A stretch of 64,000 nucleotides of DNA from Planococcus rifietoensis (GTDB lineage: Bacteria > Bacillota > Bacilli > Bacillales_A > Planococcaceae), in the NCBI RefSeq assembly GCF_001465795.2, contig NZ_CP013659.2, positions 2,250,501 through 2,314,500 of the forward strand, read 5' to 3'. The stretch's first letter is position 1. Each line of letters opens with the position of its first letter. Both the position numbers and the translations under genes were made by a program. Below are positions 9,377-17,241 of the stretch, in pieces. The notes under the pieces are model-generated. The model was not told where the DNA came from, made no database searches, and worked only from the letters and a program-made list of their open reading frames with translations.

Positions 9377-10103
9377 TCAATTCCGCCGCCTTTCTGCGAT
9401 TGCTCGTCGTTGTTTCAAGTTCTGCTTTTTCTTTAATCGGTGAAATCACACCTAGTAGCGGGACTCCGAGAATGTCTTCGATATCTTGTTCAGTCTTCAT
9501 CGAGGTGTCGAGGTATTCGCGCAAGAATGCGATACCGACACCAAGCATCAATCCGACTACTGCGGCAATTGCCATATTCAATATCGGATTCGGTTCAACC
9601 GGGCTTGGGTTTTCTTTCAATACGGCTGGCGATAAAATCGAAACGTTATCTACGTTCATCAACTCACGAACATCGTTTTCAAATACTTCGGCTGTTGTAT
9701 TGGCGATTTCTACCGCTTGGGCTGGATCTTCATCGCGCACCACAACGTTCACGACTTGTGAGTTTTCTGCTGTATTAACAGTAATTTTTGAAGTTAATGC
9801 TTCTGCGCTCATATCCAAGTTCATCTGCTCGATGACTTGATCGAGGATCGCTGGGCTTTTGATGATGACCGAGTATGTATTGATGAGCTGCAAGTCAGTT
9901 TGGATATTTTGGTTCGTCAATTGCGCTGCTTCAGTTTGTTCCTGGTTGACGAGGATTTGTGTCGAGTTCTCATAAATCGGGGTCAGGAACAAGAACGAAA
10001 CCGCTCCTGCAATTGTGATCGCCAGGATCGTCGTGAGGGCAATAATTCCGAGGTTCTTCTTTAATGTCTTGAATAAATCCTGTAAGCTAATAGTCTCTTC
10101 CAT
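9369..10103 (-). CDS. Wzz/CapA-type polysaccharide co-polymerase and kinase activator
   Basis: Membrane protein that sets chain length and activates the BY-kinase. The 244 residues have two transmembrane helices (about 18-40 and 176-196) around an extracytoplasmic domain, with the Pro-rich ENPSPVEPNPILN before the second helix. The short cytoplasmic tail is the kinase-activating part in this family. It is the first gene of the capsule operon; the 177 bp before it separate it from a divergent gene and hold a dyad and an extended -10 promoter. Confidence 0.92.
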   Translation of the reverse strand: MEETISLQDLFKTLKKNLGIIALTTILAITIAGAVSFLFLTPIYENSTQILVNQEQTEAAQLTNQNIQTDLQLINTYSVIIKSPAILDQVIEQMNLDMSAEALTSKITVNTAENSQVVNVVVRDEDPAQAVEIANTTAEVFENDVRELMNVDNVSILSPAVLKENPSPVEPNPILNMAIAAVVGLMLGVGIAFLREYLDTSMKTEQDIEDILGVPLLGVISPIKEKAELETTTSNRRKAAELNG

Positions 10104-10163
10104 GTAGTAAATGGCTCCTTCTATTTCAATTTAAATAATAGACAAATTTAAACAACATAAGAC

Positions 10164-10198
10164 AGTATATCACAGGAATATACCATTTGGACTTCCAA
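10164..10198 (-). promoter_or_regulatory. Extended -10 promoter and dyad upstream of the capsule operon
   Basis: Minus-strand TGATATACT (10164-10172) is a good extended -10 element. Just upstream is a perfect dyad TTGGA-CT-TCCAA (10187-10198), a possible operator. No good -35 hexamer is seen. Confidence 0.4.
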
Positions 10199-10280
10199 TT
10201 TTAAAAAGTTATATAGGAACAAGGATGGATTTATGCTATCTTTAATTTATATAAATGGCTATTTTTGAAAGGAGCAAAAT

Positions 10281-11072
10281 ATGAAATTGTATAAATTAGG
10301 AGCGCTCGTTGCAGTCCTTGCCTGCCTAGGAATCCTTGTCTTTTCTTACTTATCTTGGCAGGATAAACTGCAAGGTGCAGGAACACCTGACCGTACCACA
10401 AGCGCTGAAACTGAAAACACTGATTCTGAAACTCAAACCACCCAAAGTGAGTCAACTGGTGACGATTCTGTGAACACAGAACTATTCGCTAATATGGACG
10501 AACAAGTGCAAGAACTCTTCCTTCAGAAGAACTCCGAGGGCGAAAATCTCCAACTGTTGATTATTGGATCTGAAGCTCTTGAGTCTGGTGACCCGGGTTA
10601 CGCAGAACGCCTAAAGACTTCCTTAGAAGAAGCTTACGGCGAATCGATTGAAGTGACGATTGAAGCAGTCGAAGGCACATCCGACTCGCTTCAATCTGTC
10701 GACCTGTCGGCTGGATATGACTTGGCTCTACTTGAACCATTGACACTGATGAATAACGATCGCATCTCCATTGAAGATGAACGTCAGGATGTTATTGCCT
10801 TCTCCGATCGTTTGGAACAAGAGAATTCAGACGCACTGGTTATCTTGCACGCGCCACAGCCGATATACGGCGCTGGCTATTACCTCGCACAAGTCCAGGC
10901 ACTCGGTGAATTCGCCAATATCTACGGATATCCGTATATTGAGCACTGGGATGCATGGCCTGACACGGACGATATCGCTTTGAAGGAACATTTGACCGAA
11001 GACGCCGTCCCTAATGATAAGGGCGCTGAAACGTGGGCAACCGAACTAGCAAATTATTTTATCGCGAACTAA
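10281..11072 (+). CDS. Degenerate SGNH-hydrolase-like membrane-anchored protein
   Basis: Probably an extracytoplasmic partner in cell-wall polymer attachment or modification. The 263 residues have one N-terminal membrane anchor (about 7-26), a Ser/Thr/Glu-rich linker, then an SGNH-like fold: LLIIGSEAL in place of the GDS block, DLALLEPLTL in the middle, and a final VPNDKGAETWA block. In active enzymes the last block reads DxxHPND; here the histidine is absent, so activity is doubtful. GAAAGGAG precedes the ATG. The LCP gene follows after 12 bp, so the two probably form one unit. Function is inferred from this pairing. Confidence 0.7.
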   Translation: MKLYKLGALVAVLACLGILVFSYLSWQDKLQGAGTPDRTTSAETENTDSETQTTQSESTGDDSVNTELFANMDEQVQELFLQKNSEGENLQLLIIGSEALESGDPGYAERLKTSLEEAYGESIEVTIEAVEGTSDSLQSVDLSAGYDLALLEPLTLMNNDRISIEDERQDVIAFSDRLEQENSDALVILHAPQPIYGAGYYLAQVQALGEFANIYGYPYIEHWDAWPDTDDIALKEHLTEDAVPNDKGAETWATELANYFIAN

Positions 11073-11084
11073 CGGAGGAACGAC

Positions 11085-12005
11085 ATGAAAAAGAAAAGAA
11101 AATGGCCCAAGTACGTGCTCATTGCATTGCTTTTGGCAGTTATCGCTGGAGGCATCTACGCCTATAGCGTCTACTCGAATTTCACGACGACACTCGATAC
11201 GATGCACGAACCAGTAGAACGCGAACAACCGTCTGTTGAACGGACGGAAATCGTTGAGTTCGACCAGCAAGATCCATTCTCTGTGTTACTGCTCGGTGTT
11301 GACGAACGCGAAGACGATCGCGGCCGCTCGGACACAATGGTCGTCATGACCGTCAATCCGGAAACGCAGTCAACCAAAATGGTCTCCATCCCGCGTGACA
11401 CTTACACCGAAATTATCGGGCGCGGCACGACAGACAAGATCAACCACGCCTATGCATTCGGCGGTATTGAAATGTCGATGAACACGACCGAGAACTTACT
11501 CGATATTCCGATCGACTACGTCGTGCAAGTGAATATGGAAGGCTTTGAAGATATCGTCGATGCAGTGGACGGCGTGACCGTCAACAACTCACTCGCGTTC
11601 GACAACTTCCCAGAAGGCGAAATCGAATTGAACGGCGAACAAGCGCTTGATTACGTCCAAATGCGCAAACAAGATCCACGCGGTGACTTCGGACGCCAGG
11701 ACCGCCAGAAACAAGTCATTCAAGGCATCATGAGAAAAGGCGCTTCCATCAACAGCCTTTGGAACTACCAGGACATCTTTGAAGCCCTCGGACAAAACGT
11801 CCGCACGAACATGACTTTCGATGAAATGGTCGACGTGCAGCGCAATTACCAAGACGCTGTCACCAATGTTGATCAACTGATTGTCGAAGACGGCTACGGC
11901 GAAACCATTAACGGCATCTGGTATTACATGATGGACGACGCAGAACTTGCGGAAATCCAGTCTACGTTGAAAGAACATCTGGAATTGCAACAAGCAGCGG
12001 AATAA
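11085..12005 (+). CDS. LytR-CpsA-Psr (LCP) family ligase
   Basis: Transfers undecaprenyl-phosphate-linked polymers (teichoic acid or capsule) to peptidoglycan on the outer face of the membrane. The 306-residue protein has a Lys-rich start, one membrane helix (about 9-28), and the LCP catalytic core: LLLGVDEREDDRGRSDTMVV, SIPRDTY, and the DKINHAYAFGG block, including the conserved Asp and Arg residues that bind the pyrophosphate and metal. ACGGAGG lies eight bases before the ATG. Placed divergently from the capsule operon, it is a good candidate for anchoring that polymer. Confidence 0.92.
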   Translation: MKKKRKWPKYVLIALLLAVIAGGIYAYSVYSNFTTTLDTMHEPVEREQPSVERTEIVEFDQQDPFSVLLLGVDEREDDRGRSDTMVVMTVNPETQSTKMVSIPRDTYTEIIGRGTTDKINHAYAFGGIEMSMNTTENLLDIPIDYVVQVNMEGFEDIVDAVDGVTVNNSLAFDNFPEGEIELNGEQALDYVQMRKQDPRGDFGRQDRQKQVIQGIMRKGASINSLWNYQDIFEALGQNVRTNMTFDEMVDVQRNYQDAVTNVDQLIVEDGYGETINGIWYYMMDDAELAEIQSTLKEHLELQQAAE

Positions 12006-12010
12006 TAAGA

Positions 12011-12052
12011 AAAACTGCACCAGAGCCTAAGTGGCTTAGGTGCAGTTTTTTG
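12011..12052. terminator. Bidirectional terminator after the LCP gene
   Basis: AACTGCACC pairs with GGTGCAGTT, with an inner AGCC/GGCT stem, flanked by A and T runs. It serves the LCP gene and the convergent membrane-protein gene. Confidence 0.85.
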
Positions 12053-12059
12053 TTTACTG

Positions 12060-12602
12060 TCATATTTGGACTGTAGACATTTCTGTTTGTTGATTGGGCT
12101 TCTCTCTTTTTCGCAAGATTTCATCCACTACGAAAAAGACAATCGATGAAATGACCGCGAAGATGACATAATCATGCAGGAATAAATGCGATATAAAGCC
12201 AAATGCAAGATGGATCAACAAGGCCAATAAGACACGGAACTTCCCAGCGCGCACAGTCACCCAATCCGCGATGAGCGAGGTGGGAATCCCAAAGACAAAA
12301 TTACCGAATAGAAAGATCAGCAAGATATGCGACGCCAATGAGAATGCTGCAACATCTATCCCTTCTAGCTCACTTATCGTGTACATCGCCAACGGCACCA
12401 AGACTAAACCAAGCGAAGTATAAAGAGCAGCCTTCGCTTTCCGTTTCACCCGCTCCGGCTTGTGCAGTTGTTTGCTGATTTTCGGGATGAATGTCAAGGC
12501 GATAACCCCAAGCGCAATCATCATTTCCATCGATGCGATATGAACTACCGGCATGTATAACACAAAAATAAAAAACGGCGCATACATAATAAATTTAGTC
12601 AT
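12060..12602 (-). CDS. Multi-pass membrane protein, paralogue of the gene at 35.9 kb
   Basis: Function unknown. The 180-residue protein has about five hydrophobic segments and a basic tail ending DEILRKREK. It shares a block with the protein at 35921-36457: FLFGNFVFGIPTSLIADWVT, then LIHLAFGF, a Phe-rich helix and DExLRKRE, so the two are paralogues. I take the ATG at 12602, six bases after GAGGAGG; an adjacent ATG at 12605 is three bases nearer. It converges on the LCP gene across a shared terminator. Confidence 0.6.
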   Translation of the reverse strand: MTKFIMYAPFFIFVLYMPVVHIASMEMMIALGVIALTFIPKISKQLHKPERVKRKAKAALYTSLGLVLVPLAMYTISELEGIDVAAFSLASHILLIFLFGNFVFGIPTSLIADWVTVRAGKFRVLLALLIHLAFGFISHLFLHDYVIFAVISSIVFFVVDEILRKREKPNQQTEMSTVQI

Positions 12603-12710
12603 CATTTGCCTCCTCATCTTTATGATATCAAAAAGTACGGACTCGCCGGACAATGATAACTACCACCCTTAATCAACCCTATAATACTTGATGTAGTGGA
12701 AAGCCGGGAC

Positions 12711-12952
12711 TAATGAATGAGCGAAAGAGATTTGAGCTTATTCATTTGCGACGCATCTGCTCGCAGATGTGGGAGCAGCATTTTCGAAGAAGTATATGTC
12801 TAACGAGCTGAAGCCCCTGGACTGAGCAAAGCGAAGGAAGCGGCTGAAGCAGGCCCCCTTGGGCAGCTGAAAACGCGACGTCCTGTCGCATCAGCTGCAT
12901 GACCTGCATCCTGCAGGCCTAAAGCATCGGCTTGGAACGAAATCTCAACCCA
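12711..12952. repeat. Structured intergenic element, copy R1
   Basis: Fills most of the gap between the membrane-protein gene and a small HTH-like gene. It contains a hairpin CATCTG/CAGATG (12754-12769), a nested CAGCTG...GCGAC-GTCCT-GTCGC...CAGCTG stem-loop (12864-12897) and a hairpin CCTGCA-TCC-TGCAGG (12903-12917). Related copies lie at about 16.99, 24.3 and 52.56 kb. I see no ORF with a ribosome site in it. Confidence 0.75.
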
Positions 12953-12980
12953 CAAAAATAGCCACCCTCAAAGGGCAGCC
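12953..12980 (-). terminator. Terminator of the small HTH-like gene
   Basis: Minus-strand GCTGCCCT/AGGGTGGC stem with a four-base loop followed by a T-rich run, overlapping the stop codon region. Confidence 0.55.
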
Positions 12981-13207
12981 ATCAATTCACCGGAGTTCAG
13001 TGCTTTTTTTTTAATGAGGTCGAACTTTGCTTTCTGCAGCTCGCATTGCTGGACGAAATAGACGAATGCCCGGCGCGGGATCCCTAACTCTTTTGCACCG
13101 ACAGCCGGTCCCAGGTCCTTTTCGATGTAGTAATCGTACATAATGTCTTCAATCGCTTGCTTATGTTCTCTCTCTAATTGCTTTTTTACCAGCTCGTAGT
13201 CCTTCAT
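12968..13207 (-). CDS. Small HTH-like protein, paralogue 1
   Basis: Small basic protein of about 79 residues, unknown function. The core EKDLGPAVGAKELGIPRRAF reads like a helix-turn-helix (GAKELGIPR as turn and recognition helix), so DNA binding is plausible but inferred. The neighbour at 13466-13660 has the same core, DKDYGPATGAQELGIPRQVF, so the two are a recent tandem pair. The start is uncertain: ATG 13207 has GGGAGGA at a long spacing, while ATG 13228 has no site. It ends in three lysines and an Ala/Leu tail unlike its partner. Confidence 0.6.
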   Translation of the reverse strand: MKDYELVKKQLEREHKQAIEDIMYDYYIEKDLGPAVGAKELGIPRRAFVYFVQQCELQKAKFDLIKKKALNSGELMAAL

Positions 13208-13425
13208 GCCCCCGGACACTCCTCCCATGATTTGCGTTTATATGTGGTGTTGTTTTAAAAGATGTACCTATTATATTCCTTTTAATCCCTTTTGACTAGT
13301 CTTATTTGAACATTTATACCTACTCAATCAAAATAATTATATTAATTAACTTTAAACCAGTTCGTTGTTCCTCATTATCAATTTTTCTCATTAAAATTTT
13401 GTATCTCTATACTAATTTATTTTCA

Positions 13426-13458
13426 AAGAAAAAACCGCCCCATGTGGAATGGGCGGTT
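13426..13458 (-). terminator. Terminator of the second small HTH-like gene
   Basis: Minus-strand AACCGCCC/GGGCGGTT stem followed by TTTTTTC. It separates the two paralogous genes, so they are transcribed independently or by read-through. Confidence 0.8.
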
Positions 13459-13465
13459 TGTATAC

Positions 13466-13660
13466 TTATAGGCGCTGCAGCTTGTCGGGCTTTAAATTGA
13501 ATTCGTGGACGAAATGCATAAACACTTGCCGCGGGATCCCGAGCTCTTGGGCGCCAGTGGCAGGGCCGTAATCTTTGTCGATGTAGACAGTACGCATGAT
13601 TTGTTCGATCGGTTCTCCGTATTTTTTCTCTAAGCGGTGTTGGTATTCAGCAAAATCCAT
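13466..13660 (-). CDS. Small HTH-like protein, paralogue 2
   Basis: 64-residue protein, unknown function. After an N-terminal helix (YQHRLEKKYGEPIEQIMRTV) it carries DKDYGPATGAQELGIPRQVF and MHFVHEFNL, matching the neighbouring paralogue nearly position for position. The GAQELGIPR segment suggests a DNA-binding turn. GGTGGAG precedes the ATG by four bases. The pair lies upstream of a glycosyltransferase/SDR unit but points the same way and is separated from it by terminator and AT-rich DNA, so no functional link is claimed. Confidence 0.65.
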   Translation of the reverse strand: MDFAEYQHRLEKKYGEPIEQIMRTVYIDKDYGPATGAQELGIPRQVFMHFVHEFNLKPDKLQRL

Positions 13661-13857
13661 TCTGCTCCACCTGCTTTCTCCTTATTCAGGGAGTGACTGG
13701 AGTCCCTTCCTGTATTATCTAGTTCTCAGTATACAACAGGGTTCTCCGAATTCATAGACCAAATGATACAAGAAATCGATATATAATTTCCAATTTCATC
13801 AAAACTCCTTTAATTAGCGGCTTTTGAGAGAACTTTCAGATAAATAAACAGCAATTC

Positions 13858-15012
13858 TTACCCGTTACTTTTCTCCTTGCCTGCTAGTTTGCCATTCGCA
13901 AGCTCAATGAATTCCGTCATCACTGCATCAATCTCGAATTTACGCGCTTTATTTTTGCAGCGCTCCGCCACTTTACGGTAGACATTTTCAGAAACCAGCA
14001 GATTTTTTACGAGCTCGCCGATTTCATACATCTCGGGCGCTTCCCAGTACGATTCCCCGACTTCGTAAGGCGGCAGTTCGTGAAAATACCCTTCCGTTAA
14101 CGCTTCGGCATCATTCGCGCGTGACGTGATCCCTGGGACTCCGGAACCGCACGCTTGAATCATCACCGCTCCGGAGCCGATAAAGCAAAAACAGTCTCGC
14201 AGCACTTCTTCAATCGCACCACTTCTTGGCATTGAATGCAAGAAGATGTGGTCGCGTGCTTCGGATTCCGCGATGCTTTTTCTGAGACGCGCTTCGTCCG
14301 GCCCTTCGCCGTAAATATGATACGTGAATTCCGGATCGATTTGAATGAGTTCTTCCATCAACTCGATCACTTGTGCGTAATGGGTCGTGAAAGCTTGGAT
14401 CGCTCCGACCGAGACGATGCGTCTTGAATGTGGGCTGCCGAGCTGTTGGTCTTTTGCGCCTTGTTCGACGGGTGGCGGCATGAACTGTTCCGGCACTTCG
14501 GTTCCGAGCGCACGCGCCGTGTAGCGTCGCACCGTCGGATTCATGAACACGAGCTTGTGATGGAACTCTTTATCGATCGCTTTTAGCGCACGGATAATTT
14601 TTTTATTGCGCTCGAGCTTGTACATCTCAGGCTGGTAGACGCCCGATAAACGCAGCTGTGCTGGCACCGCGTACGACAGCAGCATTCCCGATGGACTAAA
14701 CGAATAGACCAGATCGTATTTTTCGGACCTCATGAGCTGGTTTAAGACCGACAGATCGAGCGTCGGTTCTTTGCCGTTATCCCGCACGATGACGTTAAGC
14801 TTATTGATTTGCCGGAGATGTTTAAGGAGGGGGCCGCCGCCGCTATAGAGATAAACGCTCACGTCAAAGCCGTTCTCTATAAGCCAGCGCGACATGCGGA
14901 CAATCAATGCTTCGACGCCGCCCGCTTTCATATGTTTGTGGACGAGGGCGATTTTTTGGATCTGCCCACTCGTCCTATTGCTTTGTTTCTCAACCGTTTC
15001 AAATGGAATCAT
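13858..15012 (-). CDS. Glycosyltransferase family 4
   Basis: GT-B fold glycosyltransferase of 384 residues. The N-terminal domain shows HKHMKAGGVEALIVRMSRWL, the usual acceptor-side glycine motif; the C-terminal domain has SVGAIQAFTTHYAQVIEL and a degenerate donor block (IGSGAVMIQACGSGVPGI) rather than the canonical EGFG form. ATG at 15012 has GAGGTG seven bases upstream. It is preceded by an SDR sugar enzyme, and the pair forms a unit outside the main capsule operon, with higher G+C. Sugar specificity cannot be told; it may act on a second surface glycan. Confidence 0.78.
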   Translation of the reverse strand: MIPFETVEKQSNRTSGQIQKIALVHKHMKAGGVEALIVRMSRWLIENGFDVSVYLYSGGGPLLKHLRQINKLNVIVRDNGKEPTLDLSVLNQLMRSEKYDLVYSFSPSGMLLSYAVPAQLRLSGVYQPEMYKLERNKKIIRALKAIDKEFHHKLVFMNPTVRRYTARALGTEVPEQFMPPPVEQGAKDQQLGSPHSRRIVSVGAIQAFTTHYAQVIELMEELIQIDPEFTYHIYGEGPDEARLRKSIAESEARDHIFLHSMPRSGAIEEVLRDCFCFIGSGAVMIQACGSGVPGITSRANDAEALTEGYFHELPPYEVGESYWEAPEMYEIGELVKNLLVSENVYRKVAERCKNKARKFEIDAVMTEFIELANGKLAGKEKSNG

Positions 15013-15048
15013 GGGACACCTCATGGCACTCGTCGTTTGGTTTACCTG

Positions 15049-16071
15049 TTATACAACTTCCCATAGCCGCTTTTTCGAAAGCGTCCAATCGATTGTTTCT
15101 TCAATGCCCTGCTCGAACGTCGTTTCCGCTTCGAAATCGAATTGCTGCTTCAACTTATTCGATGAGACCGCAAAGCGATGAGGCGGTTTTGCCCCGTCTG
15201 CCGGCTCGACAAAACGGATCTGGTTTTTGTACGTGTCATTTCCCGGGAAATGACGATCGAGCGATTCGCAGATTTTCTCGACGATTTCAAGGGTCTTGAG
15301 CGGCGTATTGCCTCCTGCAAGATAGGTTTCTCCTGCATCCCCTAAATGAAACACAGTATCTGCCGCACGCCAAAAATCGTTCACCGATACCCAGTCGTGG
15401 ACATCTTCGCCACCAGAATAAACGGGAATGATGCTACCCGATAAGGCTTTTTGTAAAATGATCGGAATGAGCTTATCGTCTTGCTGATGCGGGCCGAAGA
15501 CGTTCGACGCCTGCAGCACGACCGCATCCATGCCGTAGCTTTCGTGGAATCCCGTCACCATCAAATCAGAACTCGCTTTGCTCGCCGCATATGGGCTGAT
15601 CGGATCGTACTTCATCGCTTCGTCCGCGAAGCCTTGTTCACGCGGCCCATAGACTTGATCGGTCGAGATATGCAAAAAGCGCGAGCCTTCGTAGCGTGGT
15701 TTCATTTCAAACGGGCCGTTCATCCATTGCTTGCGCGCTGCATCGAGTACGTGAAATGTACCGAGCACATTCGTCTCCGCAAAAATCCCCGGATTTCTCA
15801 TCGACTCCCCGACATGCGTTTTCGCCGCAAAATGGATAACGTCGCTGATTTCGTAATGCTCAAATACCTGCTCGACCACATCGCTATTGCGGATATCGAC
15901 TTGATGAAACGCATAGCGCTTGCAAGCTGCTAACGGCCGCAATAATTCCGGCACGTTGTCGGCTTCCTCGTCGATCGCCACCACCTGGTAGGCCGGGTAT
16001 TTGATAAGTAATTCATGGATAAAGCGCGACCCTAAAAAGCCGTGCCCTCCCGTTACTAAAATCGTTCTCAT
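15049..16071 (-). CDS. NAD-dependent SDR of the nucleotide-sugar 4,6-dehydratase family, altered active site
   Basis: Extended SDR of 340 residues. GGHGFLGSRF binds NAD, HFAAKTHVGESMRNP and YAASKASSDLMV are the dehydratase-like blocks. In RmlB-type dehydratases the active site reads STDEVYG with an Asp-Glu pair; here it reads STDQVYG, so the glutamate is replaced by glutamine. It may therefore be an epimerase or reductase, or a weak dehydratase. ATG at 16071 follows GAGGAGGAAG. The GT4 gene lies 37 bp downstream, so the two probably build and use one sugar. Confidence 0.72.
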   Translation of the reverse strand: MRTILVTGGHGFLGSRFIHELLIKYPAYQVVAIDEEADNVPELLRPLAACKRYAFHQVDIRNSDVVEQVFEHYEISDVIHFAAKTHVGESMRNPGIFAETNVLGTFHVLDAARKQWMNGPFEMKPRYEGSRFLHISTDQVYGPREQGFADEAMKYDPISPYAASKASSDLMVTGFHESYGMDAVVLQASNVFGPHQQDDKLIPIILQKALSGSIIPVYSGGEDVHDWVSVNDFWRAADTVFHLGDAGETYLAGGNTPLKTLEIVEKICESLDRHFPGNDTYKNQIRFVEPADGAKPPHRFAVSSNKLKQQFDFEAETTFEQGIEETIDWTLSKKRLWEVV

Positions 16072-16456
16072 GATTGGCTCTTCCTCCTCTCCTGTTGGTT
16101 TGAATCCCACATCAGTTCTCATGGTGCCCCCACCTCTTCCGCCGTTTTCTCTAATTTACCGGTCAGAAGTTAAAAACAAGTAAAAAACTTGTATTTTAAA
16201 TATTGGTTTAAGTATACAAAATATTTAGGTATTATGGAACACTTTTGGTAAATTTTAAGAGACTATAGTTATAACTATTGCAAGATATTATCCATTTACT
16301 TAATAAGAAGAGAACAAACGTGCAGTAAATCCCGTTTTCGTATAAATTATTGCTATTAGAAATCGCGTTTTGTATCAGAAATTAGACAGAAAGAATGAGT
16401 CTCGGGGTGATTGAGGCTAGAAAAATTCAGTTCTTATTATAGAAGGAAGTCAAATT

Positions 16457-16470
16457 GGGTATGGTATAAA
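16457..16470 (+). promoter_or_regulatory. Putative extended -10 promoter of the small membrane-protein gene
   Basis: TGG-TATAAA (16462-16470) is an extended -10 element. It overlaps GGGTAT (16457-16462), the sigma-B -10 consensus, but no GTTTAA-like -35 sits at the right distance. AATTGGGTATGGT recurs at about 28.0 kb. Confidence 0.4.
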
Positions 16471-16490
16471 GTAAGAAAGGAGTGGACGAT

Positions 16491-16757
16491 ATCAGCTCAA
16501 CTATAGTTATGTATATTCTTTTCGTAGGCGCTGCGCTCATTATGGGGGCACTAACTGCCATTATTTTCATGAACATCTATCGCAAGAACAAACGGGCTGG
16601 CGGTTTGGTCGCCGTGCTGACTCTTTTATGGATCACGTATCAGCTATTTACGCTATACCGGATCTCACCTTCCCTTGCAGTGACGGTCGTTATAATCTAT
16701 GTATTCTTCTGGATTGCGGCGTATTGGAAGTTGAAAGCTGAGGAGTCTGTAACTTGA
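16491..16757 (+). CDS. Small membrane protein with apparent ATC start
   Basis: About 88 residues with two to three hydrophobic segments (about 4-24, 36-50, 56-74) and a basic loop IYRKNKRAGG; function unknown. AAAGGAG (16476-16482) is a strong ribosome site. The GTG at 16482 overlaps it and cannot be used well; the in-frame ATC at 16491 is eight bases away, the ideal distance; the first ATG (16509) is 26 bases away. ATC initiation is rare but known from infC-like cases, so this start is an inference. A short terminator follows. Confidence 0.55.
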   Translation: MSSTIVMYILFVGAALIMGALTAIIFMNIYRKNKRAGGLVAVLTLLWITYQLFTLYRISPSLAVTVVIIYVFFWIAAYWKLKAEESVT

Positions 16758-16762
16758 GGAAT

Positions 16763-16790
16763 TAGCTCCGCTAGAGGTGGGGCTTTTTTC
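16763..16790 (+). terminator. Terminator after the small membrane-protein gene
   Basis: AGCTCC/GGGGCT stem followed by six T. Confidence 0.65.
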
Positions 16791-16989
16791 ATTCTATGAC
16801 TTTTACCACGCGCTATTTATAGTAAACAGCGCATGGGATGTCAGATACGTCTAATAATATTCGCAGTCGCCGCTTAGTGTTGGGGTGACTGACTAAAGCT
16901 TGTCTATTACATTCAAGGAAATCAAACAGAGGTCTAGTATTTTTAATCATATATTGTAGAACATGACGACTTTTTATACTTACTCTACT

Positions 16990-17182
16990 TATAGAGATGA
17001 AGCGCAGGCGGCGACTCTGGAGGGATCAGGACGAGCTGAAGACCCTGGACTGAGCGCCAGCGAGGGAAGCGGCTGAAGCCGGCCCCCGGGCAGCTGAAAA
17101 CGCGACGTCCTGTCCCATCAGCTGCATGACCCGCATCGTGCGGGCCCAAAGCGTCGGCTTGCAGCGCAATCTCCCCACTATC
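16990..17182. repeat. Structured intergenic element, copy R2
   Basis: Lies in the roughly 480 bp gap between the small membrane protein and the nucleotidase gene. It matches R1 across CGAGCTGAAG...CCTGGACTGAGC, AAGCGGCTGAAGC, the CAGCTG...CAGCTG stem region and a final AAAGCGTCGGCTT block. Its hairpin CCCGCA-TCG-TGCGGG (17130-17144) differs from R1 at one pair with compensation (T-A to C-G). The inner GCGAC/GTCCC stem has one mismatch. The remaining gap (16791-16989) is AT-rich with no gene I can support. Confidence 0.75.
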
Positions 17183-17200
17183 TCTTCCTATATAAAACAC

Positions 17201-17239
17201 AAAAACAGACCCAAGAGAAAATCTCTTGGGTCTGTTTTT
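17201..17239 (-). terminator. Terminator of the nucleotidase gene
   Basis: Long perfect inverted repeat (CAGACCCAAGAGA against TCTCTTGGGTCTG) with A and T runs on either side, so it could work both ways. Confidence 0.88.
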
Positions 17240-17241
17240 GT

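Noticed and set aside
9400..9840. Long + strand frames opposite the wzz, kinase, copper ATPase and PTS regulator genes
   Set aside because: All lie antisense to well-recognised genes, have no ribosome site and no plausible composition.
12711..12952. R elements as IS or MITE-like mobile elements
   Set aside because: I see no terminal inverted repeats with target-site duplications and no transposase. A non-autonomous element is still possible, so they are listed as repeats only.
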